NCBI GenBank assembly: GCA_963840425.1
Contig: CAWIYZ010000010.1
Coordinates: forward strand, 62,001 to 126,000
DNA from: CADEFX01 sp963840425
GTDB taxonomy: Bacteria > Pseudomonadota > Alphaproteobacteria > Rhizobiales > Hyphomicrobiaceae
Reading direction: 5' to 3'
Length of the DNA: 64,000 nucleotides
Shown here: positions 1-8,675 of the stretch, piece by piece
How positions within the stretch are numbered: the stretch's first letter is position 1
Layout of the letters: the number at the start of each line of letters is the position of its first letter
Position numbers and translations under genes: made by a program
Notes under the pieces: model-generated
Seen by the model: only the letters and a program-made list of their open reading frames with translations
What the model was told of the DNA's origin: nothing
The model's database searches: none

Positions 1-415
1 GCGGTACGCTCATCCAGTAGCGCTGTAGCGGGATGAGCTCCATGTCGCCGACCTGGCTCGCCAGCGTGCGTGGTGCTTCGGCGAGCAGCAACGCCATGAG
101 GCCCACGATTATGATGTCGGACAACAGCCGCGTCACCACCAGCGCCTTGTGCCCCAGGAGGTCCACGAAGTAGTCAACGGTGATGTCCTTCGCGCGCCGG
201 TAGATGACGAAGAAGCCGAAGAACGTCATCCACACGAATAGCAGCGTCGTCCAGGGCCAGACGAAGTTGAGATTCTGTCCAACGCCCCCACGCCAGAAGA
301 TGTTGAGGATGTTGATCCCAAGCATGGCCGCAAGAGCGACATTGGCCAGCACCAGAAAAACCCACTCGGCGGCCGCTAGAAAGCGGTCGCCGAGATCGAG
401 CGCGCGATCCAACAT
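1..415 (-). CDS. TRAP transporter small permease DctQ (3' end cut by window edge)
   Basis: This is the small membrane subunit of a TRAP (tripartite ATP-independent periplasmic) transporter, which pairs with DctM for sodium- or proton-driven organic-acid uptake. Translation from the ATG at 415 gives about 138 residues starting MLDRALDLGDRFLAAAEW. Hydrophobic helices lie around residues 17-38, 50-70 and 90-112, with the DctQ-typical R-R-A-K-D-I-T-V-D-Y after helix 2. The frame is open to base 1, so the C-terminus lies outside the window. It starts 6 bases after the upstream DctP gene, so both are one operon; DctM presumably follows to the left. Confidence 0.85.
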   Translation of the reverse strand, partial: MLDRALDLGDRFLAAAEWVFLVLANVALAAMLGINILNIFWRGGVGQNLNFVWPWTTLLFVWMTFFGFFVIYRRAKDITVDYFVDLLGHKALVVTRLLSDIIIVGLMALLLAEAPRTLASQVGDMELIPLQRYWMSVP

Positions 416-421
416 GGCGGG

Positions 422-1414
422 CTATTTCTTCCGTGTCTGCTCGACGACTTCGAGGAAGCCCTTGGGCAACTCGCCGCTGGCTTCGCGTGCCTTGTAGAAC
501 GCGAGCATCTTGGCGGTCCAGGGTTTCAGATCAGGCTCCGTGTAGGTTGCGCCCTTGCCCTTCATGCGCACAAGCGAGTCGATCGTCTCCTGGCCCATCA
601 GCTTCTCGCTGAAGACAGCCGCATCATTGAACGCCTTGACCAGGGCGTCCTGGTTTTCCTTCGGCAAGCCGTCGAATGCCTTCTGGTTCATCATAAAGGC
701 GATCGATTGATAATATTCATCGGTGCGCGTGATGTGCGGCGCAACCTCTTGGAATTTCATGCTCTCGACCAGAGCGATGGGACTGGTGACCGCATTCACC
801 AGGCCGCGACTGATCGCCTCGTAGCTCTCAGCCCAGCCGAGAACGCGCACTTCGCTACCCAGGTGTTGCCAAACCTCGACGCCGGTCTTGTCGTTGGCCA
901 TGCGCATCTTGAGGCCCTTGACGTCGTCCACCGCGCCGATCGGCTTGCTGGACAGCATCACGCGATAAGGCCCGCGCAGGACGCTGGTGAGATCACCCAG
1001 GATGCCGATGCCGGCCTCCTTCTTGGCCTTGTCGAACCACTCCTTGACCATCGGCGAGTTGACGAAGCGCACCCAATGGTCGCGGTCCTCGAACAGAAAC
1101 GGGGCATTGGACCAGCGAATGTCAGGCACCCACTTCTGCAGGAACACGGAGCCTTCCGCGTAGATGTGCAAGGTGCCGAGCTTGAGCTGCTCGAGCACGG
1201 CGGCTTCCTTGCCGAGCTGCTCGTTGGGATAGACGGTGACCGTAATCTTGCCGCCCGAATACTTGGCGACCTGATCCGCGAAGTACTGGAACACCTTACC
1301 TTCCGGACCGTCGGCCGGCTGCTTGGTGGCCATGCGCCATGCCGTCTGCGCATGCAGATCGGATGCTCCAACAGCCAGCAGAGCAAACAAGCCAAGAAAA
1401 GCTCTGAGCGTCAC
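422..1414 (-). CDS. TRAP transporter substrate-binding protein (DctP family)
   Basis: Periplasmic ligand-binding subunit of the TRAP system whose DctQ follows 6 bases downstream. I chose the GTG at 1414 because AGGAGGGG sits 4 bases upstream; a TTG six codons earlier has no such site. From there the protein is about 330 residues: an N-terminal signal peptide (hydrophobic run ending near DLHAQ), then the DctP fold, with KITVTVYPNEQLGKEAAVLE near residue 60 and the ligand-arginine region around M-R-M-A-N-D. The substrate cannot be read from sequence; family members bind C4-dicarboxylates, keto acids or sugar acids. Confidence 0.88.
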   Translation of the reverse strand: MTLRAFLGLFALLAVGASDLHAQTAWRMATKQPADGPEGKVFQYFADQVAKYSGGKITVTVYPNEQLGKEAAVLEQLKLGTLHIYAEGSVFLQKWVPDIRWSNAPFLFEDRDHWVRFVNSPMVKEWFDKAKKEAGIGILGDLTSVLRGPYRVMLSSKPIGAVDDVKGLKMRMANDKTGVEVWQHLGSEVRVLGWAESYEAISRGLVNAVTSPIALVESMKFQEVAPHITRTDEYYQSIAFMMNQKAFDGLPKENQDALVKAFNDAAVFSEKLMGQETIDSLVRMKGKGATYTEPDLKPWTAKMLAFYKAREASGELPKGFLEVVEQTRKK

Positions 1415-1627
1415 GAATCCCCTCCTGGGCAAAGGCTTTCAGGGCGCGCAGGCTTGCGCCAAGGGTACAATTTGCGCTGGAGCCGCAAGAAGCGCAATGG
1501 CATGTGTTGATGCAATGCGCTCTAAATATGGGCTTGCCCGAGGAGCTCGCAGATGGCGCTGCACCGCAGCGAGCATTCTTGTTTGCGAAAATTCGCGCGT
1601 CTCGGGCTCGTCGTCGACGAACCCTGT

Positions 1628-2392
1628 TTATCGCGACGATCGCAGGACCGGGATCATCTCCGCAGCCACGCCCTTGAAAACGCCGCCTGGCTCGCGCTGG
1701 CGCGGATTGATGAAATGTGACGCGAGCGCCCTGCGCGGTCTTTCCGAGTGGTTGGGCCTGGAGCTGTGGACCAAGCCGCCCGAGTGGATGGCGATGCCTC
1801 CGGCGCGCACCTCGGCCGGAACAGCCCGCTGCTCGAGCTCGATGGGCAGTGCCGAGATGCCGTAGTAGAAGCCCTTGCGCTGCTTCGGATCCCAAAGCTG
1901 GTCATGCTTCAGAATGCGGTGATGTGAGCCGGGCACATACCACATACAGCCATTGTCGACCGTCGCATCGTCGAGCGGCACCCACAAGCTGACGGAGCCT
2001 TCGGTGCTGTCGTTGCTGGGCCAATAGTAGTCATCCTGATGCCAGGTGACACTGCCGCCGCTGCGTACAGGTTTGTAGAGCCCTTGATAGTGAACCAGCT
2101 GAATGTCAGGCCCAATCAGCGACTGCACCACGTCCAGGAAGTCGGGGTTGCGGATGTGCTCGTCGAAGGCTGCATGCAGCAGGTGAGCCGTGCGAAGTTG
2201 GTAGACTTTCTCATGGGCGTCGCTGTCGTCGGCCGCAGCGCCATTGCGCAATGCGTTGTCGGCGCTCAGACGCTCGACAGTCTCCATGTATGCAGCCCGG
2301 TAGCGCTCAATCGTTTGCTGGGGCAGGAACTGGTCGACCAGCAGATAGCCGTCCCGCCTGAATTGATCGACCTGCGCCGGTGTGAGCTGCAT
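1628..2392 (-). CDS. Phytanoyl-CoA dioxygenase (PhyH) family protein
   Basis: Fe(II)/2-oxoglutarate-dependent oxygenase of the PhyH family; these hydroxylate acyl-CoAs or small molecules, and the substrate here is unknown. The double-stranded beta-helix iron site is visible: H118 and D120 in W-H-Q-D-D-Y-Y-W, and a distal histidine in the segment IHSGGLVHSSRPNHSERPRR, followed by the arginine that holds 2-oxoglutarate. About 254 residues from the ATG at 2392, a normal length. It lies alone between two TRAP binding-protein genes on the same strand; the 213 bases between it and the upstream-edge TRAP gene hold nothing recognisable. Confidence 0.85.
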   Translation of the reverse strand: MQLTPAQVDQFRRDGYLLVDQFLPQQTIERYRAAYMETVERLSADNALRNGAAADDSDAHEKVYQLRTAHLLHAAFDEHIRNPDFLDVVQSLIGPDIQLVHYQGLYKPVRSGGSVTWHQDDYYWPSNDSTEGSVSLWVPLDDATVDNGCMWYVPGSHHRILKHDQLWDPKQRKGFYYGISALPIELEQRAVPAEVRAGGIAIHSGGLVHSSRPNHSERPRRALASHFINPRQREPGGVFKGVAAEMIPVLRSSR

Positions 2393-2468
2393 AGCATTCG
2401 TTCCGCGCGGCTGCGCCAAAAGCACGATCAGTGGCGGCGATCACGACGCCACTGGAACCAAAAACTTA

Positions 2469-3594
2469 CTATTTCGACCAGTAGTGCTCCACGGCCCGCT
2501 CCAACGGCGGACGCATGCGCGCGGCGTGAGGAACGACACGCTGGGCAAACTCGCGCTGCGAGGCAAGGACCTTGGCAAAGAACGGGTTCTTTTTCGCCTC
2601 CTCGTCAAAGACCTTGTCCATTGCCGGTAGCTGGGCCTTGAGCACGTCCTCGGGTGTACGCATGAGCTTCACGCCGTGCTTGTCGGCCAACTCGGTCACC
2701 GCCTTGCTTTCGAGATCGATCGACGCATTGTTCATGCGCATGATCTCCGCCAGGAGTGCATTCTTCACAATCGCCTTGAGATCAGCCGGCAGCTCGTCCC
2801 ATTTCGTCTTGTTGATGAGGAACTCCTGAATGCCCGGGGGCTGACGCATGTCGGGCATGTAGTAGTATTTGGTGATGTTGTGGAATCCCATGAGTATGTC
2901 GTGGCTCGGGATTGCCCACTCGGCGCCGTCGATGGTACCGCGTTCCAGAGCCGGGACGACCTCCCCGCCCGCCATCTGCACGGTCGTGATGCCCATGTTC
3001 TGCAGCATCAGCAAACCGAGGCCCGAGGTGCGGAATTTCATTTTCTTGAGGTCCGCCAGAGATTCAAAGGGCTTGCGAAACCAGCCGAACGCTTCCCAAT
3101 AGCAAAGCGTGGTGGTGAAGAACGCAACGACGTTGAGCTTCAACTCCTTCTGCAGCAACTCGTTATAGAGCTCGATGCCGCCACCACTGTGCAGCCAGGA
3201 GATGAACTCGTCGCGACCAAGACCGAAAGGTCCGCCCGGCGGCGGACCGAAGAGGCCGGCCGCCATGTTCTTGCCGGTCCAGTAGCCGGGCCACGAGTGC
3301 GCCGCGTCCATGACATTCTTGTGCACGGCGTCGAGCACCTCGAAGGCACCGACGAGTGTGCCGGCGGGCATCACATTCATTTTGAGGCGGCCGCCAGACA
3401 TCTCGTCGATGGCCTTGGCCATGATGATCGGTGACTTCGTGAAGGAGGTTCGCCTGCGGCCAGGTGCTCTGCACCTTCCAGTAAAACTCCTTGGGAGCTG
3501 CGCCTTGCGCCGCAGCAGCTACCAGCCCGGCCACTGTCAACAAGGTGGCCAACATCGCGCACGTGCACGCAGAAAACACACGCCCAAAGCGCAT
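2469..3594 (-). pseudogene. TRAP transporter substrate-binding protein, frameshifted near its N-terminus
   Basis: The ATG at 3594 has a good ribosome site (GGGAGGG) and opens with a signal peptide (MRFGRVFSACTCAMLATLLT...) and mature start KEFYWKVQSTWPQANL. The frame then breaks at about 3441-3450; the remaining 317 residues, a complete DctP body with M-S-G-G-R-L, PAGTLVGAFEVLDAVHKNVM and PGYWTGKNMAAGLF, continue in the +1 frame. Removing one base in the CTCCTTC stretch joins the frames as N-L-F-T-K-S-P. The break is therefore a single-base insertion, either real or a sequencing error (see findings). No DctQ/DctM genes are adjacent. Confidence 0.85.
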
Positions 3595-3754
3595 GGCTTT
3601 ACCCTCCCTGATTTATCCTTCCGTCAGCGGCGGTTTAATCCTCCGTCTGCGGATACCGTCTAAGGCTAGCGTAGCCGACCGGAAGGTCAAGTCCGGCAAC
3701 ACGGACCTATGGGGCGGAACGGGCTCTGTGCTCCGGCCAAGCCAAGCCGCGAGG

Positions 3755-4213
3755 CTATCGTGCCAGCGACTTGCGCATGATGACGAGCGTGCCGTCCTGG
3801 TGGCTGGGAACGAACCCCGACTTTGCATACACGTGTGCGGCGCGTGGATTGTAGGTTCTAACTCTCAACTTCAATGCGTTTATTCCCACCACCTTCTTGG
3901 CCTCGCCCTCGAGCAGCGCAATCAGCTCCGGCCCGAACCCACGCCCCCGCTGATCCGGACGGATGAACAGGTAGGACACCGCGAGAACGCCAGGTTCGTC
4001 GGTTTCGAGTAGCGCAGCATGCCCAATGACCTCACCGTCGTTGGCGACGAAGAACGACTTGTTGCCGGAATGCGACGTAAGGGTTTCGCGCCACTGGTCG
4101 CGATCAAAGGGAAACGTCGCATCGGGCCACACCAGCGCAAGATCGTGCCGGTCGGAAAGCATCGCACCTAGCGCGAGAAGATCGAGCGGATCATTTGCAA
4201 ACAAGCTCAACAT
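3755..4213 (-). CDS. GNAT family N-acetyltransferase
   Basis: A 152-residue GCN5-related acetyltransferase, the usual single-domain size. The acetyl-CoA pyrophosphate-binding loop R-P-D-Q-R-G-R-G-F-G is at residues 85-94, preceded by the beta-4 strand VLAVSYLFI and followed by the helix ELIALLEGEAKK. A C-terminal N-P-R-A-A-H-V-Y-A-K-S-G-F matches the typical YxxxGF end. The substrate (amine, amino acid, protein) cannot be told. Its start overlaps the end of the upstream methyltransferase gene by 23 bases, implying co-transcription and translational coupling. Confidence 0.88.
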   Translation of the reverse strand: MLSLFANDPLDLLALGAMLSDRHDLALVWPDATFPFDRDQWRETLTSHSGNKSFFVANDGEVIGHAALLETDEPGVLAVSYLFIRPDQRGRGFGPELIALLEGEAKKVVGINALKLRVRTYNPRAAHVYAKSGFVPSHQDGTLVIMRKSLAR

Positions 4214-4976
4214 GTCGTCGATCCTGACCGGGGAGCTCGTTCGATGCTTGGAGGTACTGACTTAAGGTCTCGACAACCAAGGAGACCTGCTGTGCGGAAT
4301 AGCCGATGAAGCGGTAATCAGCCTCGAAACGAGAGGCGAACTCGAAGAACGCCTTGTACTCGTGCAGCTCATAGCCCTTGTAGTTGAAGAACTCGTCGAA
4401 CACGATGACCGCGTCCGGCGCAAGGCGATGAGCGATGAGGTCGAGCACGGTCTTGGTCGAGGAGTAGATGTCGCAATCGACATGCACGAAGCCGATTGGC
4501 TCGTCCTTGACGGCGAGGAACTCCGGTAGCGTCTGGTCGAACCAACCCTCGACCAGCGTGACGTTGGAGGCAACCTTCGGTTTCTGGCCCTTGCGGTCGA
4601 AATTCACGCGCGAATAACGTGATCCTGTCCAGTGCTCGGGCAGACCTCTGAAGCTGTCGAACCCGACAAAGTGCCGATGCGGCTGCAGCCGGGCCAGATG
4701 GTTGATCGTCGTGCCTTTGAACACACCGAACTCGAGCGCCAGTCCCGGCGGTGCGATGCCCAACGCGTAGCTTAGGTGATCGAACTTGTCGGCGCAGAAG
4801 AGCGCGCCCGGCATGCGCTCCATGACAAAATCAGCAGCCGCAACCGTCGCCCGGCGTTGCAACTCTGCGCGCAACGCTCCTGCATGATCCCGCCTCGCGA
4901 CATCGCGCCTGTGCCGCTCGACCCACCGCACAAATCCACCCGCGGCCCGGTCGAGCCACTTCGTTGCTGTGCTCAT
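4191..4976 (-). CDS. Class I SAM-dependent methyltransferase (TylF/MycF-like or macrocin-type)
   Basis: About 261 residues from the ATG at 4976 (a TTG three codons upstream is less likely). The SAM-binding motif is L-E-F-G-V-F-K-G-T-T-I-N near residue 80, followed by H-F-V-G-F-D-S-F-R-G-L-P-E, the signature of TylF/macrocin O-methyltransferase-like proteins. F-V-H-V-D-C-D-I-Y-S-S-T then supplies acidic metal/catalytic residues, and V-I-V-F-D-E-F-F-N-Y-K-G-Y follows. These usually methylate sugar hydroxyls or act in surface polysaccharide decoration. The gene overlaps the GNAT gene downstream. Confidence 0.82.
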   Translation of the reverse strand: MSTATKWLDRAAGGFVRWVERHRRDVARRDHAGALRAELQRRATVAAADFVMERMPGALFCADKFDHLSYALGIAPPGLALEFGVFKGTTINHLARLQPHRHFVGFDSFRGLPEHWTGSRYSRVNFDRKGQKPKVASNVTLVEGWFDQTLPEFLAVKDEPIGFVHVDCDIYSSTKTVLDLIAHRLAPDAVIVFDEFFNYKGYELHEYKAFFEFASRFEADYRFIGYSAQQVSLVVETLSQYLQASNELPGQDRRHVELVCK

Positions 4977-5113
4977 GGCAGCCAATCCCCGTCCTGAACG
5001 CGTGACAAATCACTGGTGGGGAGTGGTTCGAAGCCACCCTTCTGCACCTTTGATATAGGATATTCGAGGCAAATGTCTTGGACAATCCGAGTCAGTGTGG
5101 CGCCCGGACCACA

Positions 5114-5857
5114 TTATGTCTCCGCGCCGCCATTGACTTGGATCATCTGGCCGTTGATGAAGCCGCCTGCGTCCGAGCCAAGTAGCGCCACTGCAGCCGC
5201 AACCTCCTCCGGTGTGCCGAGCCGGCCCAACGGCACGCGCGCTTGCATTGGCTTGATGTGCGCCGCCTGCATCGAGTCTTGAGCTTCACCCATGATCGGT
5301 CCGGGAGACACGATATTTGTCGTGATGCCCTTCGGCCCGAACTCCTTGGCCAGCGCCTTGGTCAAACCCCACGCTGCGTGCTTGGACGCCGACACATGGG
5401 CCCGGCCGTTGTAGCCGTGGATCGCATTCATGCCGGCGAAGTTGATGATACGGCCCCAGCCCTTACCGATCATACCGGGAAGACACGCGCGCGACAGCCA
5501 GTAGGACGCATCGAAGTTGATGGCCATGACACGGCGCCACGCGTCCTCGGACAGCTCCAGGAAGCCGCCGTCCTCGCGGATGGCCGCGTTGTTGACGAGA
5601 ATGTCGATCGTCCTGAAGGCATCGATGCCCTCCTTGGCCATGCGCTGACAATCCTCGCGCTTGCCGACGTCACCCATGGCGACGATCGCCTCGACGCCGA
5701 GCGCGCGTACCTCCTTGGCGACACTTTCCGCTGCGGCGCGATCCTTGGAGCCGTTGATCACGACGTTGCAGCCATCCCTGGCCAACGCAAGTGCGCACGC
5801 GCGGCCGATGTTCTTGTTGGAGCCAGTGATCAGCGCGGCGCGTCTGCCCTTCGACAT
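5114..5857 (-). CDS. SDR family protein with altered catalytic tetrad
   Basis: A 247-residue Rossmann-fold short-chain dehydrogenase/reductase. The cofactor loop T-G-S-N-K-N-I-G and the N-N-A-A motif (about residue 89) are present, and the C-terminal I-N-G-Q-M-I-Q-V-N-G-G is typical of FabG-like SDRs. Counting from the GTG two codons upstream, the YxxxK motif reads V157-S-A-S-K161 and the catalytic serine position is glycine (N-F-A-G). Only the lysine is therefore kept, so the usual proton-relay chemistry is in doubt. I start at the ATG at 5857 because AGAGGGG lies 5 bases upstream. It is on the same strand as the molybdopterin oxidoreductase upstream, separated by a 16-bp palindrome. Confidence 0.85.
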   Translation of the reverse strand: MSKGRRAALITGSNKNIGRACALALARDGCNVVINGSKDRAAAESVAKEVRALGVEAIVAMGDVGKREDCQRMAKEGIDAFRTIDILVNNAAIREDGGFLELSEDAWRRVMAINFDASYWLSRACLPGMIGKGWGRIINFAGMNAIHGYNGRAHVSASKHAAWGLTKALAKEFGPKGITTNIVSPGPIMGEAQDSMQAAHIKPMQARVPLGRLGTPEEVAAAVALLGSDAGGFINGQMIQVNGGAET

Positions 5858-5880
5858 TTCCACCCCTCTGCAATAGCCTT

Positions 5881-5914
5881 AGCCCCCTCTCCCCGCCAGC
5901 GGGGAGAGGGGGCT
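5881..5914. repeat. Perfect 16-bp palindrome, intergenic GC-rich hairpin
   Basis: AGCCCCCTCTCCCCGC (5881-5896) is repeated as its exact complement at 5899-5914 with a 2-base loop. It lies between the stop of the molybdopterin oxidoreductase and the SDR start, so it can act as terminator or mRNA-end hairpin. Related ccctctcccc/ggggagaggg tracts occur at 8101-8250, and such palindromes are common intergenic repeats in Hyphomicrobiales. Confidence 0.7.
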
Positions 5915-5918
5915 GGCC

Positions 5919-8000
5919 TTAAGCCTTCCTGATCCACACGTGGTTGTCGTGGAACGGACCGCCACCGAACGGCGCGGGCTGATCCGCGCCCGTCAGCGTG
6001 TTGATGCCCTCGCCGTTCTCGAAGTGATCGTTGGGCGCGATGCTCTCCACGATCACGACGCCCGGCTGGACACCGTCGAACGCCCGCGCCAGGAGCCGGA
6101 TCTCGCCGCGCTCGTTGCCCATGGCGATGCGCTCATCGTCGGCAACACCCAGTCGCGCCATGTCCTCTGGATTGATGAGCGCCGCGGGCGGCCCTTCGCG
6201 GACCTGGCTCGATGGCGTCTCGTTGAAGCTGGAGTTCAAGTAGCTGCGCGAAGGCGAGGTGGCGAGGCGGAACGGATGCTCCGCATCCGTTTTCTCGATC
6301 ACCTCCCAGAAGTCCGGCAGCTTCGGCATCTCTTCATGCGGTCCCATGGGACCGGCGTTGACCATCTTCACGCCGGTCCAGTCCGGCGCGAAGTGAAACT
6401 TGCCGTCGGGATGGGCGAAACCGTTGAGATAGTGGGCAGTCTCGAAATTGGGCTGGCAGTCGATCCACTTGGCGACTTCCAGCTCATCCAGCGTACCCCA
6501 GCCTGACGCCTGCAAGGTCGCATCGATGATCTCGCGCGGAGTCATATTGAAACCGCGATGCTCCGCACCGACACGCCGTGCCAGATCGGAGATGACATCA
6601 TGGTTGGAGCGGCACTCGCCGGGCGGCTCGATCAGCTTCGGCCCGAGCAGAATGTGCTGGTTGCCGCCGGACTGATACACGTCGTCGTGCTCGAGGAACA
6701 TGGTGGCCGGGATCACCACATCGGCCATGCGCGCCGTTGGCGTCATGAACTGCTCGTGCACGCACACGAACAGGTCCTCGCGCGCAAAGCCGCGCTTGAC
6801 CTTGCGCTGCTCGGGCGCCACCTGAGCCGGATTGGTATTCTGGATCAGCATGGCCGTGATCGGCGGCCCATCGCGCAGGTCAGTGGGGTCACCGGTCAGC
6901 ACCGCACCGATACGGGATTGATCGAGTTGCCGCACGCCGGCCTTGCGTACATCGAGCCCTTCGATCAGCGTCTTGTCCCAGTGGTAGATGGCATTGTTCT
7001 TGTGGAAGGCGCCGCCGCCTTCGTGCAGCCAGGCGCCGGTGATGGCCGGGATGCACGACGCGGCATGCATCGACACCGAGCCGTTGCGCGACCGCGCGAA
7101 ACCGTAGCCCAAACGGAAATAGCTGCGCGGCGTGGTGCCGACCCACTTGGCGAACGTCTCGATGTCCGCAACGGAAAGCCCAGTGACCCGGCTCGCCCAC
7201 TCGGGCGTGCGCGTCTCAAGGTGAAGCTCCAGCTCGCGCGGCTTGTCCGTGTATTTCTCCAGGTAGGGCCAGTTGGCGTAGCCGTCGCGGAAGAGAATGT
7301 GCATCACCGCACACGCCAGCGCCGCGTCTGTCCCCGGCCGTAGCGCGAGCCCCAGGTCGGCCTGCTCCATGGTGCCGTTGCGGTAGACATCGACGACGAC
7401 GAGCTTGGCGCCGCGCTCCTTGCGCGCGCGCGTCACGTGCGTCATGACGTTGATCTGGGTGTTGACGGGATTGGTGCCCCAGATGACGACGAGATCGGCC
7501 TTCGCCATCTCGCGCGGATCGGGCCCGCGCGCCTGTCCCGCGCCGGCGAGAAAACCGGCCTCGGCGAGGTTCGTGCAGAACGTCGAGTACTGCCCCGCAT
7601 AGCCCTTGACATGGCGCAGCCGGTTGATGCCGTCGCGCATGACGAGGCCCATGGTGCCGGCATAGAAGTACGGCCACACGCTCTCCGGCCCCAACTCGCG
7701 CTCCGATTTCAGGAATGCGTCGGCGGTGAGGCCCATGGCCTCGTCCCAGCCGATGCGCTCAAACTGCCCGGAGCCCTTGGGTCCCTTGCGCTTCAGGGGG
7801 AACAGCAGGCGATCAGGATGATGTACGCGCTCGGCGTAGCGCGCGACCTTGGCACAGACGACGCCAGCCGTGTAGCTGTTGCTCTTGGCGCCATGCACGC
7901 GGCCTATGCGGCCGTTCCCGAGCAGCTCCACCTCGAGCGCACACGTCGACGGGCAATCGTGCGGGCAGGCTGAGTAGCCGATCGGTACCTTAGCATCCAT
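5919..8000 (-). CDS. Molybdopterin-dependent oxidoreductase (DMSO reductase superfamily)
   Basis: About 693 residues. The N-terminus has the [4Fe-4S] domain: C12-P-H-D-C16-P-S-T-C20 and C49 in G-V-V-C-A-K. The bis-MGD-binding molybdopterin domain follows (L-V-V-I-W-G-T-N-P, the G-A-K-L-V-V-V-D region, I-Q-N-T-N-P-A-Q-V), and the C-terminal molydop-binding domain has F-R-L-A-T-S-P-S-R-S-Y. I prefer the ATG at 8000, because GGAGG lies 6 bases before it but abuts the ATG at 8006. No Tat signal is seen, so it is probably cytoplasmic. The substrate is unknown and the Mo ligand cannot be assigned with certainty. No electron-transfer partner subunit is adjacent. Confidence 0.88.
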   Translation of the reverse strand: MDAKVPIGYSACPHDCPSTCALEVELLGNGRIGRVHGAKSNSYTAGVVCAKVARYAERVHHPDRLLFPLKRKGPKGSGQFERIGWDEAMGLTADAFLKSERELGPESVWPYFYAGTMGLVMRDGINRLRHVKGYAGQYSTFCTNLAEAGFLAGAGQARGPDPREMAKADLVVIWGTNPVNTQINVMTHVTRARKERGAKLVVVDVYRNGTMEQADLGLALRPGTDAALACAVMHILFRDGYANWPYLEKYTDKPRELELHLETRTPEWASRVTGLSVADIETFAKWVGTTPRSYFRLGYGFARSRNGSVSMHAASCIPAITGAWLHEGGGAFHKNNAIYHWDKTLIEGLDVRKAGVRQLDQSRIGAVLTGDPTDLRDGPPITAMLIQNTNPAQVAPEQRKVKRGFAREDLFVCVHEQFMTPTARMADVVIPATMFLEHDDVYQSGGNQHILLGPKLIEPPGECRSNHDVISDLARRVGAEHRGFNMTPREIIDATLQASGWGTLDELEVAKWIDCQPNFETAHYLNGFAHPDGKFHFAPDWTGVKMVNAGPMGPHEEMPKLPDFWEVIEKTDAEHPFRLATSPSRSYLNSSFNETPSSQVREGPPAALINPEDMARLGVADDERIAMGNERGEIRLLARAFDGVQPGVVIVESIAPNDHFENGEGINTLTGADQPAPFGGGPFHDNHVWIRKA

Positions 8001-8100
8001 GGACATCCTCCGGATTCACGGGTCCGAGCATAGCGTGCGCCGGGAAATCAGGGGAGTGCCTTCTCGCTGTCGCGCGTACGTGCCCGCGGCGATCCACGCG

Positions 8101-8250
8101 TTTCCTCTCCCCAGCGGGGAGGGGGTAGGGGTGGGGAGAAACCGCAGGCGTTGCGCTTGCCGCTTCTCCCCACCCCGCCCTCAACTTCAGCTCTGCATCT
8201 CCATGGAAATGCTCTGAGTTGAGGGCGACCCGCCCGCTGGGGAGGGTGGA
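8101..8250. repeat. Intergenic palindromic repeat cluster
   Basis: The 317-base gap between the DUF559 gene and the molybdopterin enzyme holds no gene. It contains a CTCTCCCC...GGGGAGGGGG hairpin at about 8104-8127 and a second inverted repeat, GCCCTCAACT at about 8180 with AGTTGAGGGC at about 8217, around a CCATGG centre. The composition matches the palindrome at 5881-5914. It probably forms structured RNA ends; no protein-coding signal is seen. Confidence 0.5.
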
Positions 8251-8317
8251 GCCTCATACAATGGAACACCTTGCCCAATGATGCACCCTGCCTCCGACGA
8301 TGAGTGCCGAACCCACC

Positions 8318-8668
8318 TCACTCCTGCTTCGTAACGGCGCCCAGCGCAGCCAGAATTTCGATCAGGCAACCGTCGCAGCTGTCCAGCACTTCCGAATTCG
8401 AGAAGCGCAGCACGTTGAAACCGCGCCAGCGCAAGTGCGCATCTCGGGCCGCGTCCCTGCTCAGCATGTCGGGCTCCCCATGCTGCACACCATCGACCTC
8501 GATTACGAGGTACCGCGATAGGCAGGCAAAATCGACGATGTACCCCTCAAGCGGCACTTGCCGGCGGAAGTGATAGCCGCGGGGTTTGAGCGCCCTCAAC
8601 TCGAACCACAGTTTTTCTTCTGCAATAGTTTGGTTCTTTCGCAGGTGCCGCGCTCGTTCGTACGCCAT
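8318..8668 (-). CDS. DUF559 domain protein (Vsr/PD-(D/E)XK nuclease-like)
   Basis: A 116-residue single-domain DUF559 protein, normal length. Visible core: a leading A-R-H-L-R-K-N-Q-T-I-A-E-E-K-L-W helix, then F-R-R-Q-V-P-L, Y-I-V-D-F-A, V-I-E-V-D-G-V-Q-H and V-L-R-F-S-N-S-E-V. The D...E-x-D arrangement resembles the very-short-patch-repair endonuclease fold, so a nuclease role is inferred, but the family is experimentally poorly known. It ends 7 bases... upstream of nothing related: the neighbour on the left is a palindromic repeat and that on the right an enolase-superfamily gene. Confidence 0.85.
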   Translation of the reverse strand: MAYERARHLRKNQTIAEEKLWFELRALKPRGYHFRRQVPLEGYIVDFACLSRYLVIEVDGVQHGEPDMLSRDAARDAHLRWRGFNVLRFSNSEVLDSCDGCLIEILAALGAVTKQE

Positions 8669-8675
8669 CCGCGCC

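Noticed and set aside
3441..3455. Loss of one copy of an 8-base repeat (TTCACGAA) as cause of the dctP frameshift
   Set aside because: A single inserted base also restores the frame, gives a better family match (NLFTKSP) and agrees with the other five breaks.
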